The position numbers and the translations under genes are program-made. Below, piece by piece: positions 51,741 to 61,363 of a stretch of 64,000 nt of DNA. Origin of the DNA: Arthrobacter sp. TPD3018 (GTDB taxonomy: Bacteria; Pseudomonadota; Alphaproteobacteria; Sphingomonadales; Sphingomonadaceae); assembly GCA_003075315.1 (NCBI GenBank), contig QDFQ01000001.1, positions 310,001 through 374,000 of the forward strand, read 5' to 3'. Numbering within the stretch: position 1 is the first letter of the stretch; each line of letters opens with the position of its first letter. The notes under the pieces are model-generated. The model was not told where the DNA came from. It was given only the letters and a program-made list of their open reading frames with translations, and ran no database searches.

Positions 51741-52814
51741 TTAGTCCGTCAGCCCGTGGACCAGCAGCAGCGAAACGAAGGTGAGCAGCGCCGCCCAGGC
51801 GAAGACGAGCAGGACCGCGGTACGCCACACTGCGGAAAAGGTGCGCAGCGAATAGGCGCCGCGCAGCTGGCGAAACATGTGGATCGGCGGCAGCGCGAAG
51901 ACGGCGAGCACGATCCAGCCGCTACCGACGCCGATGACGCCAGCAATCATCAGCGTGATCACCATCAGCATCATGAAGGCGAGGCTGTAGGTGACGAAGA
52001 TCGCGTGATCGTACAGGCCGAACCGGCGGCGCCACAGGAAGAGCAAAGCGACGAAGGGCGTCGAGATGGGGATCAGCAGCCAGCTGTATTTGTACGCGCT
52101 CGATTGCAGCTTGTAGAGGGCGAGGCCGGGGTTCTTGTTGGCCTTTTCCAGGCCGTGGTCGAGGCTGGCCCAGCCGGTTTTGGCGTTGGTAAACGACGTT
52201 TGCACGCTGTCGTCGCCGGCTCCGCGACCCTGCGTCCGCTTGAGGGCGGCGATCGCGGTCTGCAAGCCGGCGATATCCTCGTCGATGCTCTTGGTCGGCT
52301 TGCCCGCCGCGACCAGCTTGGCGCGTGTTTTCTGCGCGACGTCGAGTTGCTTTTCCACCTTCTCGACCCCGCCGGCGATGCCGACGATGTGGCGGCTGAC
52401 GCCTTCGGGCGTCGCCAGTTCGGCGATGTCGCCGCCCAATGCGCTGATCGTCGCGAACATCAGGAAGACGGTGAACAGGAACACGGCGAGCGGTGAGACG
52501 AACCGCGCGCGCTCACCGGCGACGTAGCGGCGGGTGAGATCGCCCGGGCGCCACACCAGCATCGGCAGCGTGCGCCAGATCTTGCCTTCGAAATGGAAGA
52601 CGCCGTGCGCGATCTCATGCCCGATCGCGCCGATCGTGCGATGGACGTGGCCGCTCTGCCCGCAGGCATGGCAATGCGCCCCGATCAGCCGCGTGCCGCA
52701 ATTGAGACACAGGCCATGCCCGTGCTCGCGTGTTTCCCCGGCGTGTGGCTCCACCGTACGGGCGGCGAGCGCGCCCGTGATGAAGTCCCCTGCTGCTGCG
52801 ATATCCCCCGACAT
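51741..52814 (-). CDS. DUF3667 domain membrane protein
   Basis: 357 residues. The N-terminal zinc-ribbon-like CLNCGTRLIGAHCHACGQSG is the DUF3667 entry signature, followed by conserved HEIAHGVFHFEGKIWRTLPM and LVWRPGDLTRRYVAGERARF. Then come helices (SPLAVFLFTVFLMFATISAL), a charged coiled-coil region about 145-245 and several C-terminal helices. Function unknown in the family. 41 nt upstream of the small membrane protein gene on the same strand; might join the rib transcript. Confidence 0.82.
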   Translation of the reverse strand: MSGDIAAAGDFITGALAARTVEPHAGETREHGHGLCLNCGTRLIGAHCHACGQSGHVHRTIGAIGHEIAHGVFHFEGKIWRTLPMLVWRPGDLTRRYVAGERARFVSPLAVFLFTVFLMFATISALGGDIAELATPEGVSRHIVGIAGGVEKVEKQLDVAQKTRAKLVAAGKPTKSIDEDIAGLQTAIAALKRTQGRGAGDDSVQTSFTNAKTGWASLDHGLEKANKNPGLALYKLQSSAYKYSWLLIPISTPFVALLFLWRRRFGLYDHAIFVTYSLAFMMLMVITLMIAGVIGVGSGWIVLAVFALPPIHMFRQLRGAYSLRTFSAVWRTAVLLVFAWAALLTFVSLLLVHGLTD

Positions 52815-52878
52815 GGCAGCAGCTTAGCAAGCTGTATCGGCCGGGCAAGATCGTCTTCGTGGCATAAGGCCGGGTCCC

Positions 52879-54156
52879 ATGGTAACGAACGGCATGGCTG
52901 ACGCAGACAATACGCACGAAATGATCGCAGAGATGGGCGCGCGCGCGCGCCGGGCCGCCGGGGTGCTGGCGGGTCTGCCGACGGCGGCGAAGGCGGCCGG
53001 GCTGCGCGCCGCAGCGGCGGCGGTGCGTGAACAGGTGCCGGCGATCCTCGATGCCAATGCGCGCGACATGGCGGCGGGCGAGGCGCGGGGCCTCAGCGGT
53101 GCGCTGCTCGACCGGCTGCGGCTGGATGCCGGGCGGATCGAGGGGATCGCAACGGGGATCGAGGCGGTGGCGGGGCTGGCCGATCCGGTCGGGCAGGTGA
53201 TCGATCGCCGCGAGCGGCCCAATGGTTTGCAGCTGACCCGCGTGCGCGTGCCGATCGGGGTGATCGGCATCATCTACGAATCGCGGCCCAATGTGACCGC
53301 GGATGCGGCGGCATTGTGCGTGATGGCGGGCAATGCGGTGATCCTGCGGGGCGGCAGCGAGGCGATCTATAGCAACCGGGCTTTGCACCATGTGCTGGTT
53401 GCGGGCCTGGAATCGGCGGGATTGCCGGTCGATGCGGTGCAGCTGGTGCCGACCACCGATCGCGCCGCGGTGGGCGCGATGTTGACGGCCGATGGCCTGA
53501 TCGACCTGATCGTGCCGCGTGGCGGCAAAAGCCTGGTCGCGCGGGTGCAGGCGGAGGCACGTGTGCCGGTGCTGGCGCATCTCGACGGGATCAACCACGT
53601 CTATGTCGACGGCTCCGCCGATCCGGCGATGGCGGAGCGGGTGGTGCTGGATGCCAAGATGCGGCGGACCGGCATCTGCGGGGCGATGGAAACGCTGCTG
53701 ATCGATCGCGATTTTGCGAAGCCGGCGGAGCTGGTTGAAGCGCTGCAACAGGCCGGGTGCGAAGTTCGCGGCGATCCCGTCGAGGCGGCCTTCGGCGACA
53801 TCGTCGTGCCCGTCAGCGCGGAGGATTGGGACACCGAATATCTCGATGCGATCGCCTCCGTCGCGCTGGTCGACGGGGTCGAGGGGGCGATGGCGCATAT
53901 CGCGCGCCACGGCTCGCACCATACCGACGCCATTGTCGCCGAGGATGCGGGCGTCGCGGAGCGCTTCCTGAACGGCGTCGACAGTGCGATCGTGCTGTGG
54001 AACGCCTCCACCCAATTCGCCGACGGCGGCGAGTTTGGGCTGGGCGCGGAGATCGGCATCGCGACCGGCCGCCTGCATGCGCGCGGGCCGGTCGCGCTGG
54101 AGGGGCTGACGACGTACAAATGGGTCGGCCGCGGCACGGGGCAGGTGCGCGGTTGA
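52879..54156 (+). CDS. proA: Gamma-glutamyl phosphate reductase
   Basis: 425 residues from ATG 52879 (ATG 52894 is in frame and equally possible). NADPH-dependent reduction of gamma-glutamyl phosphate to the semialdehyde in proline synthesis. Signatures: [53 protein letters not shown], and the catalytic cysteine in [17 protein letters not shown]. proB is not in the window. A toxin-antitoxin module follows within 40 nt. Confidence 0.94.
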   Translation: MVTNGMADADNTHEMIAEMGARARRAAGVLAGLPTAAKAAGLRAAAAAVREQVPAILDANARDMAAGEARGLSGALLDRLRLDAGRIEGIATGIEAVAGLADPVGQVIDRRERPNGLQLTRVRVPIGVIGIIYESRPNVTADAAALCVMAGNAVILRGGSEAIYSNRALHHVLVAGLESAGLPVDAVQLVPTTDRAAVGAMLTADGLIDLIVPRGGKSLVARVQAEARVPVLAHLDGINHVYVDGSADPAMAERVVLDAKMRRTGICGAMETLLIDRDFAKPAELVEALQQAGCEVRGDPVEAAFGDIVVPVSAEDWDTEYLDAIASVALVDGVEGAMAHIARHGSHHTDAIVAEDAGVAERFLNGVDSAIVLWNASTQFADGGEFGLGAEIGIATGRLHARGPVALEGLTTYKWVGRGTGQVRG

Positions 54157-54157
54157 G

Positions 54158-54186
54158 TTGAGAAGCCCCGTCTGTTGGGATATATA
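54158..54186 (+). promoter_or_regulatory. Promoter of the ParDE-like module
   Basis: TTGAGA (54158-54163), exact 17-nt spacer, TATATA (54181-54186). Transcription would start about at the ATG 54193, suggesting a leaderless message. No other promoter this clear lies in the proA-nadD region. Confidence 0.6.
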
Positions 54187-54192
54187 AGAGGC

Positions 54193-54453
54193 ATGGAAAG
54201 CCTGCAGCCGATAAGCACCGAAATCGATGCGGAGACGATGGCGTTGGTAGATCGTGTCGCACAGCGTCGCGGGATCACCAACGGTGAATTCGCTGCGCAG
54301 GCGATCCGCCGTGCCGCAGAGAGCGACGCGGATTTCGACGCCTTCATCCAGGCGGGCATCGATTCGCTCGACCGGGGTGAGGGAATCCCTCATGAGCAGG
54401 TGATGGCCGAGCTCGACGCGATGATCGCGCAGCATCGCGCGCGATGCGGATAA
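54193..54453 (+). CDS. ParD/CopG-like antitoxin
   Basis: 86 residues from ATG 54193. A ribbon-helix-helix start (PISTEIDAETMALVDRVAQR, RGITNGEFAAQAIRRAAES) precedes an acidic tail DFDAFIQAGIDSLDRGEGIP that likely wraps the toxin. The layout matches antitoxins paired with ParE/RelE toxins. Overlaps the toxin gene by 10 nt; the promoter is 7 nt upstream, so the mRNA may be leaderless and autoregulated. Confidence 0.8.
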   Translation: MESLQPISTEIDAETMALVDRVAQRRGITNGEFAAQAIRRAAESDADFDAFIQAGIDSLDRGEGIPHEQVMAELDAMIAQHRARCG

Positions 54454-54728
54454 TTTGGGCGCCACTGGCTCTGGAGGATGTACGCGGGATCAGTGATTGG
54501 CTGAAGCGGGATGCCTCACCCGGGACGGCATTGCGCATAGTAGGCAACATTCGAAGTCGCGCACGTTTCCTCGAAAATTTTCCACGCGGTGGCCGGCCCC
54601 ATGGGCTGAATCAGCGAGTACTGCGGGTTTTAGATACACCCTACCTGATCCGGTATCGTATCAAGAACGATGTCGTCGAAGTCATTCGCGTCCATCATGA
54701 GCGTGAGGATTGGCAGCTGGAGCCGTGA
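54444..54728 (+). CDS. ParE/RelE-family toxin
   Basis: 94 residues. RelE/ParE fold: IIWAPLALEDVRGISDWLKR (N-terminal helix pair), SRARFLENFPRGGRPHGLN, then the C-terminal strand-rich VLDTPYLIRYRIKNDVVEVI ending RVHHEREDW. The C-terminal pattern RYRI..VEVIRVHHEREDW is typical of ParE-type. Either gyrase poisoning or RNase activity is possible. The stop overlaps the nadD GTG start by 4 nt, which ties nadD translation to the toxin. Confidence 0.82.
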   Translation: MRIIWAPLALEDVRGISDWLKRDASPGTALRIVGNIRSRARFLENFPRGGRPHGLNQRVLRVLDTPYLIRYRIKNDVVEVIRVHHEREDWQLEP

Positions 54729-55309
54729 GCCGTGTCGGCCTGCTCGGCGGATCCTTCAACCCGGCGCATCGCGGGCATCGGGCGATCACGCTCGCCGCGA
54801 TCCGGGCGCTCGACCTAGACGAGGCGTGGTGGCTGGTGTCGCCGGGCAATCCGTTGAAGAGCGGTGCGCGCGACATGGCGCCGCTGGCCGCGCGGCTCGC
54901 GTCCGCGCGGGCGATGGCGCGGCGGGCGCCGATCCGGGCGAGCGATATCGAGGCGCGGCTCCACACCCGCTACACGCTCGACACGCTGCGCAAGTTGCAG
55001 CGGCGTTACCCACGGCGGCAGTTCATCTGGTTGATGGGAGCGGACAATCTGGCGCAATTTCACCGCTGGCGCGGATGGCGCGAGATCGCGCGCACGATGC
55101 CGATTGCGGTGATCGCGCGTCCGGGGTATGACGACAAGGCCCTCGCGGGTGTCGCGATGGGTTGGCTGCGGCGCTTCCAACGGCCCGCACGCCAGGCGAA
55201 GCATTGGACCTCGTGGAGTTTGCCGGCACTCGTGCTGTTGCGCTTCCGCCCCGACCCGACCTCCGCCACCGCGGTCCGTGCGGCCGATCCCGACTGGCAC
55301 CGGCACTGA
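54725..55309 (+). CDS. nadD: Nicotinate-nucleotide adenylyltransferase
   Basis: 194 residues from GTG 54725, which overlaps the toxin stop (GTGA); the N-terminus then reads VSRVGLLGGSFNPAHRGHR with the HxGH nucleotidyltransferase motif. WLMGADNLAQFHRWRGWREI follows, as in NadD, which adenylates NaMN to NaAD. In related genomes this gene follows proA; the TA pair has been placed between them. rsfS starts 27 nt later. Confidence 0.93.
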   Translation: MSRVGLLGGSFNPAHRGHRAITLAAIRALDLDEAWWLVSPGNPLKSGARDMAPLAARLASARAMARRAPIRASDIEARLHTRYTLDTLRKLQRRYPRRQFIWLMGADNLAQFHRWRGWREIARTMPIAVIARPGYDDKALAGVAMGWLRRFQRPARQAKHWTSWSLPALVLLRFRPDPTSATAVRAADPDWHRH

Positions 55310-55336
55310 TGCCGGCCCAGCAACCCAGGAGTCCCC

Positions 55337-55807
55337 TTGGCGAGTACCCCCCAGGCCGTGCGTCCGGCCGACCCGGCCGAAGTCGAAGCGCTGCTGCGAC
55401 TGATCCTGACGTCGCTGGACGACGATCAGGCCGAAGAGGTCATTTCGATTCCGCTCGCGGGCAAATCGACGATCGCCGACCATATGGTGATCGCCAGCGG
55501 CCGCTCGACGCGGCAGGTCGCATCGATGGCCAACAAGATCGCCGAAAAGGTGAAGGCGGATTTCGGCCGTCCGGTGCGGATCGAAGGGCTGCAGACCGCC
55601 GACTGGGTGCTGATCGACGCCAATGACGTCATCGTCCACCTGTTCCGGCCGGAGGTGCGCACCTTCTATAATCTGGAGCGCATGTGGCAGTTCGGCGATA
55701 CCGTGTCGTCGTCGCTGAAGCCGCTGCCGCCGGAAGCGATGATGCCGAAGTCGCCCGAGGCGACCCAGACGCAGACCCAGACCCCGACGATGTCGGACGA
55801 GGCCTGA
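55337..55807 (+). CDS. rsfS: Ribosomal silencing factor RsfS
   Basis: 156 residues from TTG 55337 (AGGAG 55327-55331). RsfS/Iojap domain: LLRLILTSLDDDQAEEVISI, MVIASGRSTRQVASMANKIA, WVLIDANDVIVHLFRPEVRTF with YNLERMW. Binds L14 and blocks subunit joining in starvation. The C-terminal 25 residues are a Gln/Thr/Pro tail (TQTQTQTPT). TGA 55805-55807 precedes the expected start of rlmH by 1 nt. Confidence 0.93.
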   Translation: MASTPQAVRPADPAEVEALLRLILTSLDDDQAEEVISIPLAGKSTIADHMVIASGRSTRQVASMANKIAEKVKADFGRPVRIEGLQTADWVLIDANDVIVHLFRPEVRTFYNLERMWQFGDTVSSSLKPLPPEAMMPKSPEATQTQTQTPTMSDEA

Positions 55808-55808
55808 C

Positions 55809-56231
55809 ATCCTTCTCCACATCGTGGCGCGCGGCAAGATTGGGCGATCGCCCGAGGCGGAGCTGGTCGACCGCTATCTGAAGCGGATCGTCTGGCCGAC
55901 GCGCGTCACCGAGCTGCCCGATACCGGGGGCAAGGTGCCCGCGGTGGAACCGCAGACGGTGCGGGTGATGCTGGACGAGAAGGGCGAGGTGCTCGGCTCG
56001 CTGGACTTCGCGCGGCGGATCGAACGGTGGCGCGATAGCGGCACGCGCGAGCTGCGCTTCATGATCGGGGCCGCCGACGGCTTCGATGATGCCGAGCGGG
56101 CGGGGGCGGACCTGCTGCTGTCGTTCGGGCGCGCAACCTGGCCGCACATGCTGGCGCGCGCGATGCTGGCGGAGCAACTGTTCCGTGCGACCGCGATCCT
56201 GGCGGGGCACCCCTATCATCGGGAGGGGTGA
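55809..56231 (+). CDS. rlmH: 23S rRNA (pseudouridine1915-N3)-methyltransferase RlmH, probable non-AUG start
   Basis: 140 residues if started at ATC 55809, giving the N-terminus (M)LLHIVARGKIGRSPEAE that matches RlmH beta-strand 1. The first canonical start, GTG 55824, would delete that strand. GAGG (55799-55802) is 6 nt before ATC, good spacing for it and poor for CTG 55803. SPOUT knot: MIGAADGFDDAERAGADLLL, TWPHMLARAMLAEQLFRATA and HPYHREG. Stop overlaps the EnvC-like ATG by 1 nt. Confidence 0.85.
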   Translation: MLLHIVARGKIGRSPEAELVDRYLKRIVWPTRVTELPDTGGKVPAVEPQTVRVMLDEKGEVLGSLDFARRIERWRDSGTRELRFMIGAADGFDDAERAGADLLLSFGRATWPHMLARAMLAEQLFRATAILAGHPYHREG

Positions 56232-57490
56232 TGGCTGCCATCCCGCACCCACCCTCACCCTTCCGCGGCTACGCTACTCCCTGCCTCTCTCGTTGGGATA
56301 GGGAAAAGCCGCTGAAGGCGGCGAAGGGTGAGGGTAGGCGCGTCGCATTCTGTTGTGTCGCTTTCCTCGCTCTCGCCTTGCCCGCGCAAAGCCAGCCCGT
56401 CGTCGACCAGCGTCAGCGGCTCGTCGCGGCGAAGCGCGATGCGGTGATCGCCACGCGCCGTGCGGAGGCGCTGGCGCGCGACGCGGCGGCCGAACGCAAC
56501 GCTGCGGACAAGGCGCGGGCCGAGGAGGCGGCGCTGGCGGCGCGGGTGCGTGCTGCGGAGGCCAACCTGGCGGCGGCGCGGGCGCGGCAGGCGATCGTCA
56601 CGCGGTTGCTGGCGGATCAGCAGACGACGCTCGCCACGCAGCAGGCGCCGGTTGCGCGCTTGCTCGCGGCGCTGACCGCCTTGGCGCGCCGGCCGGCGGT
56701 GGTCGCGATCGCGCAGCCGGGATCGATCGACGACCTCGTCCACGTCCGCGCGGTGCTGGGCGGAGCGCTGCCGCTGGTCCAACAGCGGACCGATGGCGTG
56801 CGGCGGCAGATCGCGCGGACGCGGGGCCTGGAGCAGGATGCGGCGGTCGCCGCGGCGGCGCTGCGGCGCGGGCGGGCGCAGCTGGAGACGGACCGGGTCG
56901 CGCTCGCGACGCTGGAGGCGGCGCATCGGCGTCGCGCCAGTGCGCTCGGCCGCAATGCGATGAGCGAGGAGGATCGCGCGCTGGCGTTGGGCGAACGCGC
57001 GCGAGACTTGGTCGAATCGCTCGGCGACGATGCAATGGCACAGGCGACGGCGGCGGATCTGGCGGCACTGCCCGGTCCCCTGCCGCGCCCGCTGGCGCCT
57101 GGAACGCGCGTGCCGGTGCAGGCGTCGGGCGCGTATCGCCTGCCGGTGCGCGGGCGGCTCGTGACCGGGACGGGCGAGATTTCCGACGCGGGCGTGCGCT
57201 CGCGCGGACTGACCTTTGCGGTCGCGGCGGGCGCGCCGGTGGTGGCGCCGGCGGGGGGCGTGGTGCGCTACGCCAGGGCGTATCGTGGCTATGGCACGAT
57301 CGTGATCCTCGACCATGGCGACGGCTGGACGAGCCTCGTCACCGGGCTCGCCGCTGCGGGGGTTCGCCCGGGCGAGCGTATCGCGGCGGGAGCGCCGCTG
57401 GGCAGGGCGGCGGGGGGAGAAGAGCCGCGGATCACCGTCGAATTGCGTCGCCGCGGGCGGCCGGTGGATATCGCCGCGCTGTTGGGCTGA
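56231..57490 (+). CDS. EnvC-like murein hydrolase activator with a degenerate LytM domain
   Basis: 419 residues from ATG 56231 (GGGAGGGG upstream). Residues about 6-38 are encoded by a palindromic element, so the ancestral start was likely elsewhere. Then a signal peptide (VAFCCVAFLALALPAQSQP), a long coiled coil (about 55-250, QRLVAAKRDAVIATRRAEAL) and a C-terminal M23/LytM domain (RGLTFAVAAGAPVVAPAGGV, YGTIVILDHGDGWTSLVTGL). The zinc-ligand HxxxD and HxH motifs are missing, as in EnvC, so it should activate amidases at the septum rather than cut murein. Confidence 0.85.
   Translation: MAAIPHPPSPFRGYATPCLSRWDREKPLKAAKGEGRRVAFCCVAFLALALPAQSQPVVDQRQRLVAAKRDAVIATRRAEALARDAAAERNAADKARAEEAALAARVRAAEANLAAARARQAIVTRLLADQQTTLATQQAPVARLLAALTALARRPAVVAIAQPGSIDDLVHVRAVLGGALPLVQQRTDGVRRQIARTRGLEQDAAVAAAALRRGRAQLETDRVALATLEAAHRRRASALGRNAMSEEDRALALGERARDLVESLGDDAMAQATAADLAALPGPLPRPLAPGTRVPVQASGAYRLPVRGRLVTGTGEISDAGVRSRGLTFAVAAGAPVVAPAGGVVRYARAYRGYGTIVILDHGDGWTSLVTGLAAAGVRPGERIAAGAPLGRAAGGEEPRITVELRRRGRPVDIAALLG
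56249..56336. repeat. Palindromic element (CCCTCACCCTTCC type) in the 5' end of the EnvC-like gene
   Basis: CACCCTCACCCTTCCGCGG at the left and GCGAAGGGTGAGGGTAG at the right; core CTCTCTCGTTGGGATAGGG. Same family as 33408-33502. Its reading forms residues 6-38 of the coding frame and leaves the frame open. Confidence 0.8.
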
Positions 57491-57705
57491 GCGGGCGCGA
57501 CGGTTCGCCTAGACTAAGCGTATCCCGTCTTCCGCTTCGTCGGTGCTTCGCTCCGTTCGCAAGGGCGGGAGGGAGCGTGCGGGTGCCATAGACGGATCGG
57601 CCGCAGGCGCCCTTTGCCGTCAGCGACGGTTAAGCCTCGCCGTGCTTTGCTCCGGCTCGCAAAAGGGATAGACGTGCGGGGTTTTCCCGCCTTGCAGGAC
57701 TTTCG
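57491..57705. other. Non-coding gap with inverted TATCCC / GGGATA arms
   Basis: 215 nt between the EnvC-like gene and ctpA. It has GTATCCCGTCTTCCGCTTCG near 57520 and CTTTGCTCCGGCTCGC with AAAAGGGATA near 57650-57670, so it may be a degraded palindromic element. No gene seen. A promoter for ctpA may lie here but none is clear. Confidence 0.4.
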
Positions 57706-59054
<1,349 letters not shown>

Positions 59055-59058
<4 letters not shown>

Positions 59059-59549
59059 GCCGCGCGTTTACCCCGGCCGAGCGGCGTGCGCGGGCGCTCG
59101 CGCTGCTGCTGCCTGCGGCGCTGCTGGCGGGGGCATGGGGATCGCAGCTCGTCGGGCACCTCTACCCGTGCGAGATGTGCCACTGGCAGCGCTGGCCGCA
59201 TTATGCGGCGCTGCCGTTCGCGTTGCTGGCGTTCGTCGTGCCGCAGCGGAGCATCGCCAAAGCGCTGGTGGTGATCGCCGCGCTGCTGATCGCAGTATCG
59301 GGTGCGATCGGCGTGGCGCATGCCGGCGTCGAATATCACTGGTGGGAGGGCTTTACCGCCTGCACGCAGACGGTCGACCTGCGCGGTTTGGGCCCGGATG
59401 CGCGGCTGGAGGCGTTGATGCATGCGCCCATGGTGCGTTGCGATACGCCGCAGTGGACGCTGTTCGGAATCTCGCTCGCCGGGTTCAACGCGATCTTTTC
59501 GCTGGGTGGCGCGTTGCTGATCCTATGGTGGATGAGGAAGGCACGATGA
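59055..59549 (+). CDS. dsbB: Disulfide bond formation protein B family
   Basis: 164 residues from GTG 59055. Four helices with periplasmic cysteine pairs: YPCEMCHWQRWPHYAALPF (CxxC) and, in the second loop, TACTQTVDLRG and MVRCDTPQW. DsbB passes electrons from DsbA to ubiquinone. The overlap with coq7 (ATGA) is notable because Coq7 makes that quinone. Spacing to ctpA is a 4-nt overlap. Confidence 0.9.
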
Positions 59550-60109
59550 CGGCGACGATCGCGAACGCGCGCAGGCCGCACTGGCGGCCGGGTGACCGGC
59601 GCGAGGCGACGAAGTCGATGATCCGCGTCGATCAGGCGGGCGAATATGGCGCGACGCGGATCTATGCGGGCCAGTTGGCGGTGCTGGGCGACCGGCACCC
59701 GGCGGCGCGCGCGATCCATCATATGGCGAGCCAGGAAGAGCGGCACCGCGCCTTTTTCGATGCGATGATGGCGCGCCGCGGCGTGCGGCCGACGCTGTTC
59801 CAGCCGTTCTGGGACAAGGCGGGCTTTGCGCTGGGCGCGATCACCGCGGCGATTGGGCCGAATGCGGCGATGGCCTGCACCGCGGCGGTCGAGACCGAGA
59901 TCGACAAACATTATCAGCAGCAGCGCGACGAACTCGGGGACAGCGATCCCGAATTGTCGGACGCGATCGCCGATTTCCAGGCGGAGGAGCTGGAGCACCG
60001 CGACCATGCGCTAGCCGCGGGGGCGGAACAGGCGGTCGGCTATCCGATCCTGTCGGGCCTGATCCGGCTGGGCTGCAAGGTCGCGATCGCGACCGCCAAG
60101 AGGATTTGA
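59546..60109 (+). CDS. coq7: Demethoxyubiquinone hydroxylase (Coq7/UbiF-type)
   Basis: 187 residues from ATG 59546. Diiron carboxylate motifs: IRVDQAGEYGATRIYAGQL (Glu), MASQEERHRAFFDAMM (ExxH) and DFQAEELEHRDHALAAGAE (second ExxH). Hydroxylates demethoxyubiquinone at the cytoplasmic face of the membrane. Coq7 replaces UbiF in alphaproteobacteria. Start overlaps the dsbB stop; coupled translation. Confidence 0.94.
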   Translation: MTATIANARRPHWRPGDRREATKSMIRVDQAGEYGATRIYAGQLAVLGDRHPAARAIHHMASQEERHRAFFDAMMARRGVRPTLFQPFWDKAGFALGAITAAIGPNAAMACTAAVETEIDKHYQQQRDELGDSDPELSDAIADFQAEELEHRDHALAAGAEQAVGYPILSGLIRLGCKVAIATAKRI

Positions 60110-60120
60110 AAGGACGACGC

Positions 60121-60627
60121 ATGCGAGCCTTCATCGCCACCGCCTTGATGCTGACTGCCGGACCCGCGTTGGCGCAGGAGTTTACGCAAGGCGCGCAGCC
60201 GACGGCCCAGCCCCCGGCGCAGACCGTCAGCACGAAGCCGGCGTTGCCCGGCGCGCCCAAGCCGGTCGTGATCCAGGCGCCGGGCGAGGTCGCGAAGCGT
60301 GCGCCGATCAACGGCGTGCTCGTCCTTTATGGCAACGAACGGTGCCCGACGAACAGCGACGGGCAGGAAATCGTGGTGTGCGAACGTCGCAGCGCGCGCG
60401 AGCAATATCGCGTGCCCAAGGAATTGCGCGAATTCCAGGTGACGCCGCAGAACGAAAGCTGGGCGGCACGCGCGCAGGGTACGCTGGACGCCGGTGTCGG
60501 CGCGAACAGCACGGGGAGCTGCTCGACGGTGGGGGCCGGCGGGCAGACCGGCTGCTTCATGCAGAGCGCGCGGGCGGCGCGTAAGGAGAATCAGGCGCGC
60601 AAGGCGGAAGACGCGCGCGTTCCTTAA
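60121..60627 (+). CDS. Exported protein with four cysteines, function unknown
   Basis: 168 residues from ATG 60121 (AAAGGACGACGC upstream). Signal peptide MRAFIATALMLTAGPALAQE, then a Pro/Gln/Thr-rich stretch, a core with NERCPTNSDGQEIVVCERRS, and a C-terminal GSCSTVGAGGQTGCF. Four Cys (about residues 80, 92, 143, 153), probably two disulfides; DsbB is two genes upstream. 11 nt after coq7, so likely cotranscribed. I do not recognise a domain. Confidence 0.72.
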   Translation: MRAFIATALMLTAGPALAQEFTQGAQPTAQPPAQTVSTKPALPGAPKPVVIQAPGEVAKRAPINGVLVLYGNERCPTNSDGQEIVVCERRSAREQYRVPKELREFQVTPQNESWAARAQGTLDAGVGANSTGSCSTVGAGGQTGCFMQSARAARKENQARKAEDARVP

Positions 60628-60650
60628 GAGGGCGGTGGCGCCATCCTCGG

Positions 60651-60757
60651 CCGTCACCCCGGACTTGGTCTGGGTCCATTTTGCGGCGAGGGGGATGGTC
60701 AGAGGCACAGGCGCTACCCCCGCGGCCCAGTAGACCCCGGAACAAGTCCGGGGTGAC
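60651..60757. repeat. Dispersed palindromic element (GTCACCCCGGA type), full copy
   Basis: CCGTCACCCCGGACTTGGTC at the left, CCCCGGAACAAGTCCGGGGT plus GACG at the right, core GCGGCGAGGG. Closest relative is 29744-29850. In the 219-nt gap between the exported-protein gene and a membrane-protein gene. Confidence 0.8.
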
Positions 60758-60846
60758 GGGGTGAGTGTGGCAGAGGGCGTGGCCGATACCAGCCGCTTGG
60801 CGTGCCGCATTGCCTCGGCTACCCTCGTCGTCAGGGGGATGCGCAC

Positions 60847-61359
60847 ATGGCGACGGCGATCGGACGGGGCGGAACGCGGGTCAATCCTTGGGCCGCGGAC
60901 GCGTATGAAAAGGCGCTGTCGGTCGGCGCACTGCTGCTGCTCGCCGCGGTGCTGACCGCGCTCGCGCGCGGTCAAGCGCAATGGGCGATGGTGCCGGGGA
61001 TCGTCTGGGCGCATATCCTCACCATCCTCGTGTCGCTGGTGCTGACGCCGGTCATCCTGCTGTCGCCGCGCGGCGATAGGCGGCATCGCGTGTTGGGGCA
61101 GATCTGGGCGGTGGCGATGCTGCTGACCGCGTTGCTGTCGTTCGGCATTCGCGAAACCAACGGTGGCAGGTTCAGCTTTATCCATATCCTGTCGGCCTGG
61201 GTCGTCATCCAGGTGCCGCTGCTATGGTATGCGGCGCGCACCCATAAGGTTGCCCTGCACCGGGGCAGCGTACGCGGGATGGTGACGGGGGCGCTGCTGA
61301 TCGCGGGCTTCTTCACCTTTCCGTTCGGCCGGTTGCTCGGGCACTGGCTGTTCGGCTGA
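60847..61359 (+). CDS. Four-helix membrane protein, DUF2306-like
   Basis: 170 residues from ATG 60847. Four to five transmembrane helices (ALSVGALLLLAAVLTALARG, HILTILVSLVLTPVILLSPR, AVAMLLTALLSFGI, FIHILSAWVVIQVPLLWYAA). Conserved-looking features are HILTILVSL, RGDRRHRVLGQIWAVAML and RFSFIHILS with histidines inside helices, as in DUF2306 and similar heme/quinone-type membrane proteins. Function unknown. Stop 4 nt before the next gene's ATG. Confidence 0.75.
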   Translation: MATAIGRGGTRVNPWAADAYEKALSVGALLLLAAVLTALARGQAQWAMVPGIVWAHILTILVSLVLTPVILLSPRGDRRHRVLGQIWAVAMLLTALLSFGIRETNGGRFSFIHILSAWVVIQVPLLWYAARTHKVALHRGSVRGMVTGALLIAGFFTFPFGRLLGHWLFG

Positions 61360-61363
61360 GGGT

